Source: Plecoglossus altivelis (lineage: Eukaryota; Chordata; Actinopteri; Osmeriformes; Plecoglossidae). Taken from it: a DNA stretch of 64,000 nucleotides. How positions within the stretch are numbered: the stretch's first letter is position 1; every line of letters starts with the position of its first letter. Shown here piece after piece: positions 1 through 10,015 of the stretch. Location: contig BROE01000020.1 of the NCBI GenBank assembly GCA_036571765.1, positions 3,798,118-3,862,117 on the forward strand. Direction: 5' to 3'. A model generated the notes under the pieces. That model ran no database searches, was not told where the DNA came from, and saw nothing but the letters and a program-made list of their open reading frames with translations. The translations under genes and the position numbers were made by a program.

Positions 1-28
1 TCTTTCTCTCTCTCGCTCTCTCTCTCTT
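1..28. repeat. (TC)n microsatellite at window edge
   Basis: Nearly pure TC dinucleotide repeat that starts at or before the window boundary. The window also ends in a TC-rich tract, but nothing links the two. Confidence 0.85.
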
Positions 29-1089
29 ACATGCTCACCCGAACGCACACATAAAACTGGTAGTCTACTCTTTCCTATTGCTTTCGACTGTGCTCAAAAC
101 TAGAAGCAGTCGGTGCGGTGAACTCAATGGACTTCGCTCCAGTTCCTATTTTGACAAATCCCATCTTGAGCTATGAAGAAGGAAGCAGTTATCGATCCAT
201 TGGCCACCTAATTTATCACACTGCCTGAAATTCCTCACAAAATATTTGACCAAGGGGGTTATTCAATACCATTTTCTACCCTGGTCCACAGAATGAAGCT
301 GGTCTTCTTCTCCGGCGGAAAGAAGTGAGTGATGACAGGTGTCAGGAGAGGACGGGATTTGTGACAGAAACTCCTTCTTTGTTGCCTTTACTCTGCAAGC
401 TTCATTTGAAACATGAATAGTCTCCAGGCTTGCACACCAATGATTTACAGAACCGTGCTGATGTATGGATGTATGGATATGCCTTGTCACACTTTATTGA
501 GGTAAACCACAGGACTGAAACCTGGTTTTATATGACAAAGCCATGAGCTAGTGATCACAGCTGTTGGTTAGTTAGTTGGCTAGAGATAATACTGTATGAT
601 GACTAGCAGTCAGGTGACATTAACTCAGTTTTGACACTGCTACATTACTACAGTAACACCCTGAGATGCTACAGTATTCTTTCGTGGATTATTCAATGCA
701 GGTAATTGTAAAATTATTTAATGGGTTTTGCTTCAGTGTAAAAAAAATGGAAAGATATTTACTGCGTGTATCGTACGTGTATTCAGAAGTACAATTTCAA
801 CATCACACAGGTCAAAAAGTGTCTGTTCTGCGCATGTGCCGCTCACACATGATGTCTTTGTGAGGATTCATTTATTGATAACATTACTGGACTTCTGAAA
901 TGTGAAAAACATTTAGTTGGGTTTCTTGGGCAGGGGAGGGTCATGAAGAACCTACAGTGTGCTGAGTGTAGAATGTGTAGAGACTGATACAATGCATCCA
1001 ATTGCAATTGCTGTACAGCATAGTGTTCATAGTTTTTAGTGGGTATAGCTCACGAAGAATATCATAATGAGTGCAGGGTGCAGAGCTAA
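29..1089. other. Unique non-coding stretch
   Basis: About 1 kb of moderately AT-rich DNA. Reading frames are short (75 codons or fewer) and show no protein-like composition or motif. I see no RNA gene, transposon or tandem repeat. Confidence 0.5.
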
Positions 1090-1480
1090 GATAGGCATTT
1101 ATCAGGGCCTAACCTTGCGGCGCTAACATATTAAAACAGTAGGAGAGATCGATACTCCACACCGCTCCTCCAGCAAATGCACGGTACCCCGGCGGGCTGG
1201 AAGTGCCATAACTCAGGACGCCAGAGTTGGGGTGGTTCCTCTCCATTGCCTGACAACAGGAGCACATTAGAGATGTGAAGAGAGAATGGGGGTGGGGGAG
1301 GGGACGAGAGAGAAAGAGGGAAGTTGTGTGTCTCCACGCTCCACCACGGCAGGAGTTATCTCCCGCGTCCGGGGGCCCGCTCTGTTAGCGGGCGGCGCTA
1401 TAACTCGCGGGGCGGAGGCGATTTGCGACCCATCCGGCCAGAGGGTTCATCATTAAGCTGATAGCTTAGCGTTCACCGTG
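1090..1480. promoter_or_regulatory. GC/CpG-rich patch, possible CpG-island-like or regulatory segment
   Basis: Base composition changes from the AT-rich flanks to a GC-rich segment with dense CpG, especially 1330-1460. A short inverted repeat (CCCGC at 1376-1380 and GCGGG at 1388-1392) lies inside it. No open frame accompanies it. Most vertebrate DNA is CpG-depleted, so the patch stands out and could mark an unmethylated regulatory region. Fish genomes retain more CpG than mammals, so this is weak evidence. Confidence 0.3.
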
Positions 1481-4400
1481 TAACTAAGTTGACTTCCACC
1501 AGCGTACATCATTCCCACCTTAAAAGAGGGGCCAGAGCTGAAGAGGAGAGGCTCAAGAGTCTAACTACTCTTCACCCAGGTCATTGCAGCAGAGACTATG
1601 TTCTCTGTCAACATTTCCAGCCCAGATCCAAGTGACAGGGGACCATCAAGACAGCTATTGAAAAAAACATGAGACATTTTTAGGATTTTTCTTTTTTTTG
1701 AGCAAGGATGTTTTATTTAAACAAAAGGATTAAACCCAGTCAATTGACAACCCAGACTGGCTATTATCATACTTATGTATTAAAGCATCCTTGAATACTA
1801 AGAGTATTTTGTTATTCCCTTCTTTCTCTTTGGATTTATTGCTTTAATAATTTGGGGATTTCTTCTTGTTTGCCCACTATAAAGTCCATATTTCCGATAT
1901 ACAATGATTTTCTATCTGTCTGTGGTCTTGTCTCAATAAAACCAAAGCAATGAACTGTCAAATGGCAAACTTCAACACTCTAAACGTTGTTTTTTTATTT
2001 AAATTTGTTCGCTACATCGGAAAGAAATGATGGGAGTTTGACGCTACTGGAAAATTGGCTCGAGGAAAAACAATCTTGCCTTGAATTCTACTCTGAGTCA
2101 ATAGATTGTTTCATTGTTTCTTCAGAGTCAGTGGTGTGCTTACTTCTTTTGAAAACAGCTATCTTTGCTTTTTTCGCCCTCCATCAAGCACTGATGCTTC
2201 CTCTCCTTGCCCTAATACAAGCAGATTGCTTCAGCAAGAGATGTTGTCTGAAAGATAATTCCTTTGATGGTACATAAAACAACACCGTTAATATGTGTTT
2301 TCTGCATGTTGCGTACAAGGTATCAATTTTGATTGAACACTGGGGCATTCGCTAATTGCTTGGAGCAAGTGTGTTTTGTGAGTATTCTATGACTGTGAAA
2401 GAGGCCATCAACATGTCTTTTGGACTTGTATTATTATACTGAGCCCATTAGTCTAACATTTAAGGGATTTGGGCAGCCATCCGATACTGCAACTAATTGC
2501 ATTGTTTCTATCCCCGAGTAAGAAACCAAAAACCACACTAATAACCCACCCACCCACACATCACTCTATGGAAGTCAATCATGGGGTTGACAAATTGGGA
2601 GCTGTTAAAATTAAAGAGGACAACACATAGACATACACAGAGGTACACACAGATATACTCTGGGCACTGTAGATGGATACAGTTCTGCTCCTTCTGTTTG
2701 AATGAACTCACTTTAAAAAGCATGTTTTAACAAAATACTGGGTACATGTTTGACTCGAGATTGTGCTATGCAAGCGATTGCAGACATACGAAGTTTCACT
2801 AAAGATATTGTCAGCAGAATAACATGGAACTTTAATCCGGCTCAATGGTGCATAACGCCTACTCGGATGTGCAAACACTTGTTATCGAAGGCATTATTGT
2901 CATGATTTCAATCACACGTCACAAGTGTTTAGAGGAACTACCTAATTAGTTTGCACAACTACAACGACAAACAGCTATTATATGGCTAGCTCTGCAGAAT
3001 ATCTTACAGGTAACTCTCTTTGCAAAGCATGTTTCCTAATGAGATTTTCCCTTCCGCTGGGATGTTCAATAACCTACAGTTCAAGTGATGCCAGAGAACA
3101 TTGTGATGCTTATCTGTCACAATTTTCTTCCCACAAAAAATAATGCTGTCATTCAAAAAGAAGAGATCAAAAAAAGAATGTTTCTATTCTTATATACAGG
3201 TTTTAAGAGGATGCCCTCACATGGTGTTATGGGAGTGGAGTGGAATATGGCTCCATTTGAGTTCACTTCAACTCAAAGCACCTTTTGGAGACTTTCTGAA
3301 ACGGTTGCTTTTTCATAGATTAACCGACTGTATTTTTAACAAAGGTTCAAGCGTGTAACTCAAACTGTGTCATCATACTACACACCTATGATTTCACAAA
3401 GGTATTGAAATCATAACCAGGTAATATTATGCCCCTTGCTTACAGTTCATAATACATTTACGGTACGTGACCAACAATATGGATACCTGCTCTTTAAACA
3501 GACCCCACCTGAATGAACATCTCATTCTAAAGTTGTGGTCACTGACATGAAGTCGGTCCCCACTTCTCAGTCACCCCTCTTCCTCTCCTCAATTTTGAAA
3601 CATCAGTGTGCAATTTGTTTACATTCAGTCACAAGAGCATTAGGCTGGGTTCTGATTAGGCCTGACTTGCAGTCAGCATTGAAACTCATAGTCAATGTGT
3701 TTGATTGCATTACGCATGGTGATTTTAGGGCCATCAAAACCCAAATCCCTACAGCTTTGGGCAAACAGTGTGCTTGCATCGCTTCCAGAGGCAATGTGCA
3801 ACTCAGTAGTGAGTGTCACAACCAAAGAGAAAATGTTCATGTGCTCAGTGCTTCGGCAATGATTTGCAGGGGTGTCCACAGGTTTTTAGCCAAATTGCAT
3901 TTATGAACAGCTAAGATACGGTGACCATATTTACCTGGATGGGATATGAAAATCGCGGAATGTAATTGGATCCTTTGTCTAAGCACTGCAGTATATGGTA
4001 TAACATTTCTTATGTCTGCTGTTGAGATACACAGCTATATTTCACTGAAATCCTTCATTTTTTAATGTTTGTGTTATAATTATTTGGATTTGTAGGTATG
4101 ATTTCATTTGAAATCTTGCTCATATGGCTTGACATTTACCAGACATCACTTCATAAAATAATACCCACCTCGCTCTTGCTGTGAAACACAACAGACTGTA
4201 GATCAGAAGGAGGGAATTTTCCCCACATGGGAGTACATCCACATCAATATTACAGACTCCAGAATTCTCCTCCTGATAAACATCTGTCACCATAACCAAA
4301 ACCTATTCAAAGCCATCACGTGTGTCTGATTCAATATTCTCTTACGTAACCCACGAGAGGCCTGGAGCACTGAGAGAGTGCATCTCTGTGCGAGGTGAGG

Positions 4401-4987
4401 GCCGCGAGTCAGGCAGCGCGTCTGTGAGTCAGAAGCCAGAGAGGACGCCTTGTTTCCCGCTCATGTGAGACAAATGCTTCATCGGAGCCGTTCTCTGTGT
4501 CTTTCATTCCTTCTCTGATGTGGCCCTGGGGGTCTCAGACAGTGGCCTCTAGCTGTGGACAACATGATGGACAGATGTGCCGCGGCATGCTTACGCCCTG
4601 TGTGGACATGATCAGTCCTGACAGGTTGTTTGTTCAGATTCCACCTGGTTGCTCTCAAGATTCAAGCCCCATGAACTCAGCACAGCGTAGACAGAGAAAC
4701 CTTGGGACGAGGCATGGACTGAAAAACAAGACATCTTCATTCACGTGTTCTGAAATTGGCTTGTGTATGTTCCAAAGATGGAGGCTCCACATGATGATAA
4801 GATGCATGGTGGTTTAATGGATACAAAACTGCACGAATACTGTTTGAATGAACCAAGCCAGTCACACTTATGCTAACAGGCATGTTTTTTCAAATAGACA
4901 CGATTGTTTATGATATTCCTGTGAACATGCCATATTCCCGATTGAACCTTATTGACAATCAAGATAAGTAAGATGTAGATGTAAAAC

Positions 4988-4988
<1 letters not shown>
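1481..4988. other. Unique non-coding stretch
   Basis: Mostly AT-rich DNA without recognisable coding capacity. Frames such as 3535-3906 (123 codons) and 4497-4817 (106 codons) have no recognisable domain and no bounding splice or start context. A somewhat GC-richer piece near 4360-4460 is the only compositional change. No transposon was recognised. Confidence 0.45.

Positions 4989-5020
<32 letters not shown>
4989..5020. repeat. (AT)n microsatellite
   Basis: Sixteen uninterrupted AT dinucleotides followed by an imperfect AGATATATG extension. Confidence 0.95.
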
Positions 5021-5023
<3 letters not shown>

Positions 5024-6173
5024 TATATGTGCAACATAATCACCTTGGTGAGTCATATAATGAACATGCAGGTTGGAGAGTAGATCAATAGGAACACAGT
5101 TTAGGCAACAAATTACCAGTGGTGAAACGTATACGCCTAACGGCCGATTATCCATTGGCAAAACATTGATTGGTGAGAGATCGGAGTACCTTTTTAGAGC
5201 AGCAAACAGTTAATTGAACACTACCCTGATAGAACAACTGATACAAAAGCTTTTTAGAGGGCATCTGAACGTAGTTCACTACAGAGTCTAAACAAGGATA
5301 AATGCTCTTGTCCACATGTCAGAGTCCTCTGGCAGCTGAAACAGCAACATTGTTCAGCAGGACAATAAGAGCGTTTGCCTTCTAGCATTGTAATGTTGTC
5401 GTGGTTGCATTTTCCTCACGGTCGTGAAAAGACTGTTCGTGTAAACGATGGTTGCGCTGTGGAATGAGGATTCATTACACAACTCACAGCTCTCATGAGA
5501 GTCGGTGAGTGTGTTTGTGTTGACTGGCAACTATCTAATCTACATTGCACATTACGTGCAACGATCAACATTGGTTTTCGCTGAACAGTGCGACTGGCGA
5601 ACGTCTGCCTGTGTAGCGACTGGTGCTAATATGTGTGGGAGCACAGAAAATGACAGAAGCTGTTTTGCTAGGCAATGCCACTGGGCGTCCTGATGCTTAC
5701 TGCTGGTGCAGGGAGGCAAGGGTGAGTCGACAGGAACGTCAGAACACATCAGCCTATCTCGAATGGACAGGTCACTAAACATGCGGTCTCCCGCCGACCA
5801 ACACAACAACAAACCCTCAGACCTCAGCCCATCTCCCCCGACAACACACTGGAGGGATCCTGTCGGAGAGGTGCCTTATGGGTAATCTTGGAGGACACCC
5901 ACGTGTTATCCAGCTTTGCGCCTTCAGGTCTAAGGATGAACAGAGGCTTAACTCAATAAATGGATTTGTGAATATGTTTTACGATGCCAGAGAACCTTGC
6001 GGCCTAGGGTATGCAGGGAAACCACTTGAATGATAATGCTTGAGAATCAATCTCATTTCACGTGTATTGCACCATCTGAGGGTTTTTGGAATAAAGGGCA
6101 AATTCTGCAATTGTTTTTTTACACAAAAAATGGTGCGCTATATCTTGGACTTCATTGCATATAATACTGAAAT
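5021..6173. other. Unique non-coding stretch upstream of the LINE
   Basis: No convincing coding frame, RNA gene or repeat. The DNA immediately before 6174 is AT-rich and served as the target for the LINE insertion that follows. Confidence 0.45.
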
Positions 6174-6181
6174 ACGTTGCT
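6174..6181 (+). repeat. Candidate 5' target-site duplication of the LINE
   Basis: The word ACGTTGCT occurs here just before LINE-like sequence begins, and again at 10008-10015 directly after the (ATGG)n tail. Target-primed reverse transcription normally leaves such direct repeats. Eight bases could match by chance, but both copies sit exactly at the independently inferred element ends. Confidence 0.6.
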
Positions 6182-6557
6182 GCAGTGTGTTTTGGGCGGC
6201 GGTCAGGGGCAGGTGCCTGGACGACCGAGGCCATGCACACGGTCTCTAGCGCTGGGGACATGGAATGTCACCTCGCTGGCAGGAAGGGAGCCCGAGCTTG
6301 TGCGGGAGGTAGAGCGTTACCGGCTAGATATAGTCGGCCTCACCTCCACGCACAGCCTGGGTTCTGGGTCCATTATCCTCGAGAGAGGCTGGACTCTACA
6401 TTTCTCTGGCGTTGCTCGCGGGGAGAGGCGGCGGGCTGGCGTGGGCTTGCTCATAGCCCCGTGGCTCAGCCACCACGTGTTGGAGTTCACCCCTTCGAAC
6501 GAGAGGGTCACGTCCCTGAGCCTTCAAGCCAGGGACAGGTCTCCCTCACTGTTGTAA
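6182..6557 (+). pseudogene. LINE endonuclease domain, N-terminal part
   Basis: One open frame reads GTWNVTSLAG, then ELVREVERYRLDIVGL, then GERRRAGVGLLIAP. This is the layout of an apurinic-type endonuclease: a GTWN start, a DIVGL strand and a GVGLLI strand. In living LINEs this domain nicks the target DNA so that reverse transcription can be primed there. The frame has no convincing methionine start inside the element, which fits 5' truncation. It is lost after about 6557, where the expected continuation moves to another frame. Only part of the domain (roughly 100 residues of about 220) is readable. Confidence 0.8.
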
Positions 6558-6711
6558 TCGGCGCACTAAGATGGGGGTCACCGAACAGCAGTGGCAGAGT
6601 CCACCCGGCTCTGGGGTCTTTTGGGGTCCCTGGGAGGGGTTATCCTAGGATAGTGCCCGACTGCGGGAACAACGTACCATTGTTCTGACTGGGGCAGTCT
6701 CACGTACCACC

Positions 6712-6830
6712 ATGTGGGGCAATGACAGTGACACCTTGAGAGGTGTGATTGGGAGGATCGGTCCCCCCGATCTGAACCAGAGTGGTGTTTTGTTGTTGAA
6801 CTTCAGTGCTAGTTTCAATCCGTTTTATCG
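6712..6830 (+). pseudogene. LINE endonuclease domain, later part
   Basis: A frame reading WGNDSDTLRGVIGRIGPPDL followed by SGVLLLNF matches the part of Rex3-type endonucleases that follows the GDFNAHVG motif. The upstream GDFN motif itself is damaged. The frame differs from that of the N-terminal part, so at least one frameshift separates the two. Downstream from about 6840 the protein is no longer readable. Confidence 0.7.
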
Positions 6831-8677
6831 TCCTACTAACGGACACTTTGACATGTCCTGGGTCGAGCCACAAGGAGTGTCGCATCAGTGCCATCTGCGG
6901 CACCAGGAGCCACCTAGGGCCGATTCCAGAGCGTCGATGAGGAAACTTGTGTGGTCCGTGTCTCTCTGATCCTGCGCGGTTCCACGTGTCTCGGTATTTA
7001 CACCTTTCGCGCTATATACCGGGAGAGGGCAGGGAAGGCCTCGTCCAACCCGAGATCACCACCTTGGCGTGAGCTGGATTTCCGCTGGTGAGGAGGAACG
7101 TCCGGACACGCAGCTATCAGCAGCGGCCAACGCCATATCGATGAGGGGCTTCTGTTGGGCAATCGCTCTAGACTGGACGTCCTTCTGTCACGCGAGTCTT
7201 TCATATCTTCGCACCCTCCGGAGTGAGGAGTTTCCTCGACGCAACGATATTCCGGGAACGAAGTAATCTGGGGACATTGAAGTAACAATCACGAGTGAAC
7301 CTATGTCTTCGGTTTAAGCGGCTCCTGTCGATTGTCGGGCGGCGCAGCGGAGAGCTGGCGTCTGTAAGGTCCTTGTCGCGCTAGTCCTGGCCCGGCGAGC
7401 AAATTTCACACTAGCGACAAAAGCCCGGTGGTTGTGACCCACCTTGGAGAGTCATGGGATGCTGTTCAATAGCGAAGAAGGAGTCCTATCTCGTCTTTAC
7501 CTTGCAGAACAAAGCGCTTGGTTAGGCTTGTGGGACCTCCCGGAGGCAGTTGAACAGGGATACCAGGAGGCAGTGCAAAGCGCGGTAGCCACCGCGGACA
7601 TTCATTCTTTGGTATTGTCGCATGGAGGCGAAAAGTCACAAGATCTGGGAAGGAATTGCGGTGGGAAGCGCTATGTGAGTAAGGACTATAACCGGGACGG
7701 GGGGCACAACCCAGAAAAGGAAAATTAACTGAAGACAAATTTGCCCGGGGATTCGCGTCGACTCAGGCGCGGCAGAAAAGCGGTTTCTTCACAACACCTA
7801 GTGTACGGTGTCGGGCGACGGGGAGCTGCTAGACACTTCCAACTGGGAGACTGTTGTTGACGTGGAAGGCAATATTCTTTGAGGCCTCTCCTCATCATGG
7901 TCACGGTCTGTACGCAAGAAAGGGAAGGAAGCGGAGGGACTATGAGGACCACGGAGGTGGACAGAATCGTGCAAAAGGACAACCCCAGCGGAGGTCCTTA
8001 CGAGGTTGGTCGGTGGGCCTATCTCGTTTGGCACGCCCCGGGGGTAGATTGAGAAACGCGTTCACCGAGTAGATCTAATGTCTCTGGACTGTCTAGTGGG
8101 GCTGGGTCCGATAAGGGCTTGCGACACGTTCTCTTTTCAACCGTTAACGTACGGCGCATTGGGACGTAGTGCGCTTTTTAGATCGACTGGCAGATCTGGG
8201 GATGGCAGGGTAACCACAGTCTGGGTTTGAAGTCTTTCAAAGTAAAAGGGACAGAAGGGGACACTGGACGGGATGTTGCTTACCACAGCTAACAGGGGGG
8301 ATTAACACTAAACTCTTCAGCCCTGTCCTCTTTCTCCAGTTTGGTAATGGTGCAGTTAGGGCCGGAGGGTGAGTTAAAACTGGAGAGACAAAAATGGGAA
8401 ATAAATACCCGTCCCCTTGCCCGTATAGCAACTCGAAAAAAGCAAACATAACGGTCATTCTCTCAGAAAGAAAGAATTAGGCAGTGTGCGGTGTTTCGCT
8501 CCATGATGGTTAGACCTGTCGTTGATATCACCTGAGAAACGCAGTACTCTGACTCTAGTCGGCGTATCTAATAATGGCATCGGTGGTGCGGGTTGGGTGA
8601 GGGGTCTGAGAGGGACGGTTTGCCCACATGTCACTATGGGGATCTGGGGGCCGGTTTCACGCATGTCGTGATAATAT

Positions 8678-8920
8678 GTGGACCTGGAGAAGGCTTTCGA
8701 CCGTGTCCCTCGTGGTGGCCTGTGGGGGGTTTGCCGGGGGTACGGGGTCCGGGGCCCTTTGTTCAGGGCCGTCTGGTCCCTGTATGTCCCTGCTCCCTGT
8801 AGGAGCTGTGTTCGCTTTGCTGGTAGTAAGTCGTTGTTCCTGGTGTATGTTGGACTCCACCAGGGCAGCCCTTTTTTACCGGTTCTGTTTTTGTTATGTT
8901 TTTATGGACAGAGGTTCTAG
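8678..8920 (+). pseudogene. LINE reverse transcriptase fragment
   Basis: The frame begins VDLEKAFDRVPRGGLWGV, which matches RT motif A with its catalytic aspartate. It continues through AGSKSLF and GLHQGSPFLPVLF, which matches the motif B region (usually RQG or HQGxPLSPxLF). The expected FADD/YADD motif C downstream is not recognisable in 8920-9150, so catalysis would be impossible even without the frameshifts. In an active element this domain copies the RNA into DNA at the target site. Confidence 0.8.
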
Positions 8921-9502
8921 GCACAGCCAGGGGCCGGAGGCTTATCTGGTTCGGGGAGCACAGGAATTCTATGCTCTGAGTGCATTTCCGCCATAGATGC
9001 ATGTTCTGTCCAGTCCTGATGCGCTCATCTGGACCGGGGACCAACAGCCAGCAACCTAAGCGGTTTTCGTGGCTCAGTACAGAGGTGGTGGAGAGGAAAA
9101 TGACGGTGTAACGCTGGTGGAACGTCAGAGCATGGTTGAACATTCTAAGCCCAGCCGTGCACTAACGAAACTCCTCGACTAGCCCATGGTTTGTACCTCG
9201 GCACTACCCTTGGAAGAAGCGTGGGGCTTTTTAATTGCTCCCTCCTGGGGTGGTGATAAGGGGAGTATTGCTTCAAGTGGACGTGAGTTCCTAAGGTGAT
9301 CTCGGGAGTCTTGGTCTCAGCAAGTGAGGGAGGACTGTGGGGAGAGTCCGTGAAGATTGACAGGCCGGAATCGGTAGACATGCGCGAGTCCCGCAGATGC
9401 GCTCTCTGTACCCGGTCGCGAGTCGTCGTGTTGAAAGAAGGTATGCTAGGAGCCGGAAGGCGAAGCGCTCCGTCATATGTCACGGGTCGATCTATTTCGT
9501 TT

Positions 9503-9750
9503 CCCTACTCTCACCTATGGCTCACCATGAACTTTGGGTGTTCGACCAGAAGGCACGAGATCGTGGATATCTAGACGGTACGACAAGTAACTGAGATTTT
9601 TGCTCCCGCAGGGTGGCTAAGGTGGTCCGCCACCGCCTATCTACGTTCCTACTCTCACCTATGGTCATGAACTTTGGGTAATGACCGAAAGGACGAGATC
9701 GTGGATACAAGCGGTCGAAATGAGTTTTCTCCGCAGGGTGGCTGGGCGCA
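9503..9750 (+). repeat. Imperfect partial tandem duplication inside the LINE
   Basis: The sequence from CCTACTCTCACCTATGG through CGCAGGGTGGCT occurs twice, at about 9504-9618 and again at 9648-9743. The offset is 144 bases at the start and 125 at the end. The first copy is more degraded. This region encodes the LTYGHELWV-type segment after the RT. It could be a genuine duplication or an assembly artefact. Confidence 0.7.
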
Positions 9751-9990
9751 CCCTTAGAGATAAGGTGAGGAGCTCAGTCACACGGGAGGAGCTCGGAGTA
9801 GAGCCGCTGCTCCTCCACGTCGAGAGGAGCCAGCTGAGGTGGCTCGGGCATCTGTTTCGGATGCCTCCTGGATGCCTCCCTCGGGAGGTGTTCCGGGCAT
9901 GTCCTACCGGGAGGCGGCCCCGGGGAAGACCCAGGACATGCTGGAGGGACTATGTCTCTCGGCTGACCCGGCCCCGGATAAGCGGAAGAA

Positions 9991-10007
9991 AATGGATGGA
10001 TGGATGG
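9991..10007 (+). repeat. (ATGG)n 3' tail of the LINE
   Basis: Four tandem ATGG/GATG units follow the conserved GGATAAGCGGAAGAA terminus. RTE-type elements such as Rex3 usually end in short tandem repeats rather than poly-A. Confidence 0.85.
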
Positions 10008-10015
10008 ACGTTGCT
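10008..10015 (+). repeat. Candidate 3' target-site duplication of the LINE
   Basis: ACGTTGCT, identical to 6174-6181, directly abuts the last ATGG unit. Confidence 0.6.

Larger units (their letters stand above)
6182..10007 (+). mobile_element. Rex3-like (RTE-clade) non-LTR retrotransposon, 5'-truncated and inactivated
   Basis: A LINE of about 3.8 kb on the plus strand. In order it carries an AP-type endonuclease (GTWNV at 6255-6269), a second endonuclease piece (6712-6830), a reverse transcriptase piece with DLEKAFDRVPR (8681-8713) and GLHQGSP, and a C-terminal basic region (9681-10025 frame). It ends in an (ATGG)n tail. The tail type, and resemblance to RT segments that I recall defining fish Rex3 (a GGCAGACNGGGG-like stretch near 8190 and GGGCAGCCCTTTTTTACCGG near 8860), point to Rex3 in the RTE clade. 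The ORF is broken by many frameshifts and stops. Divergence looks uneven: the two ends are well preserved and 7.0-9.6 kb is badly garbled. The family name is from memory of its motifs. Confidence 0.85.
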
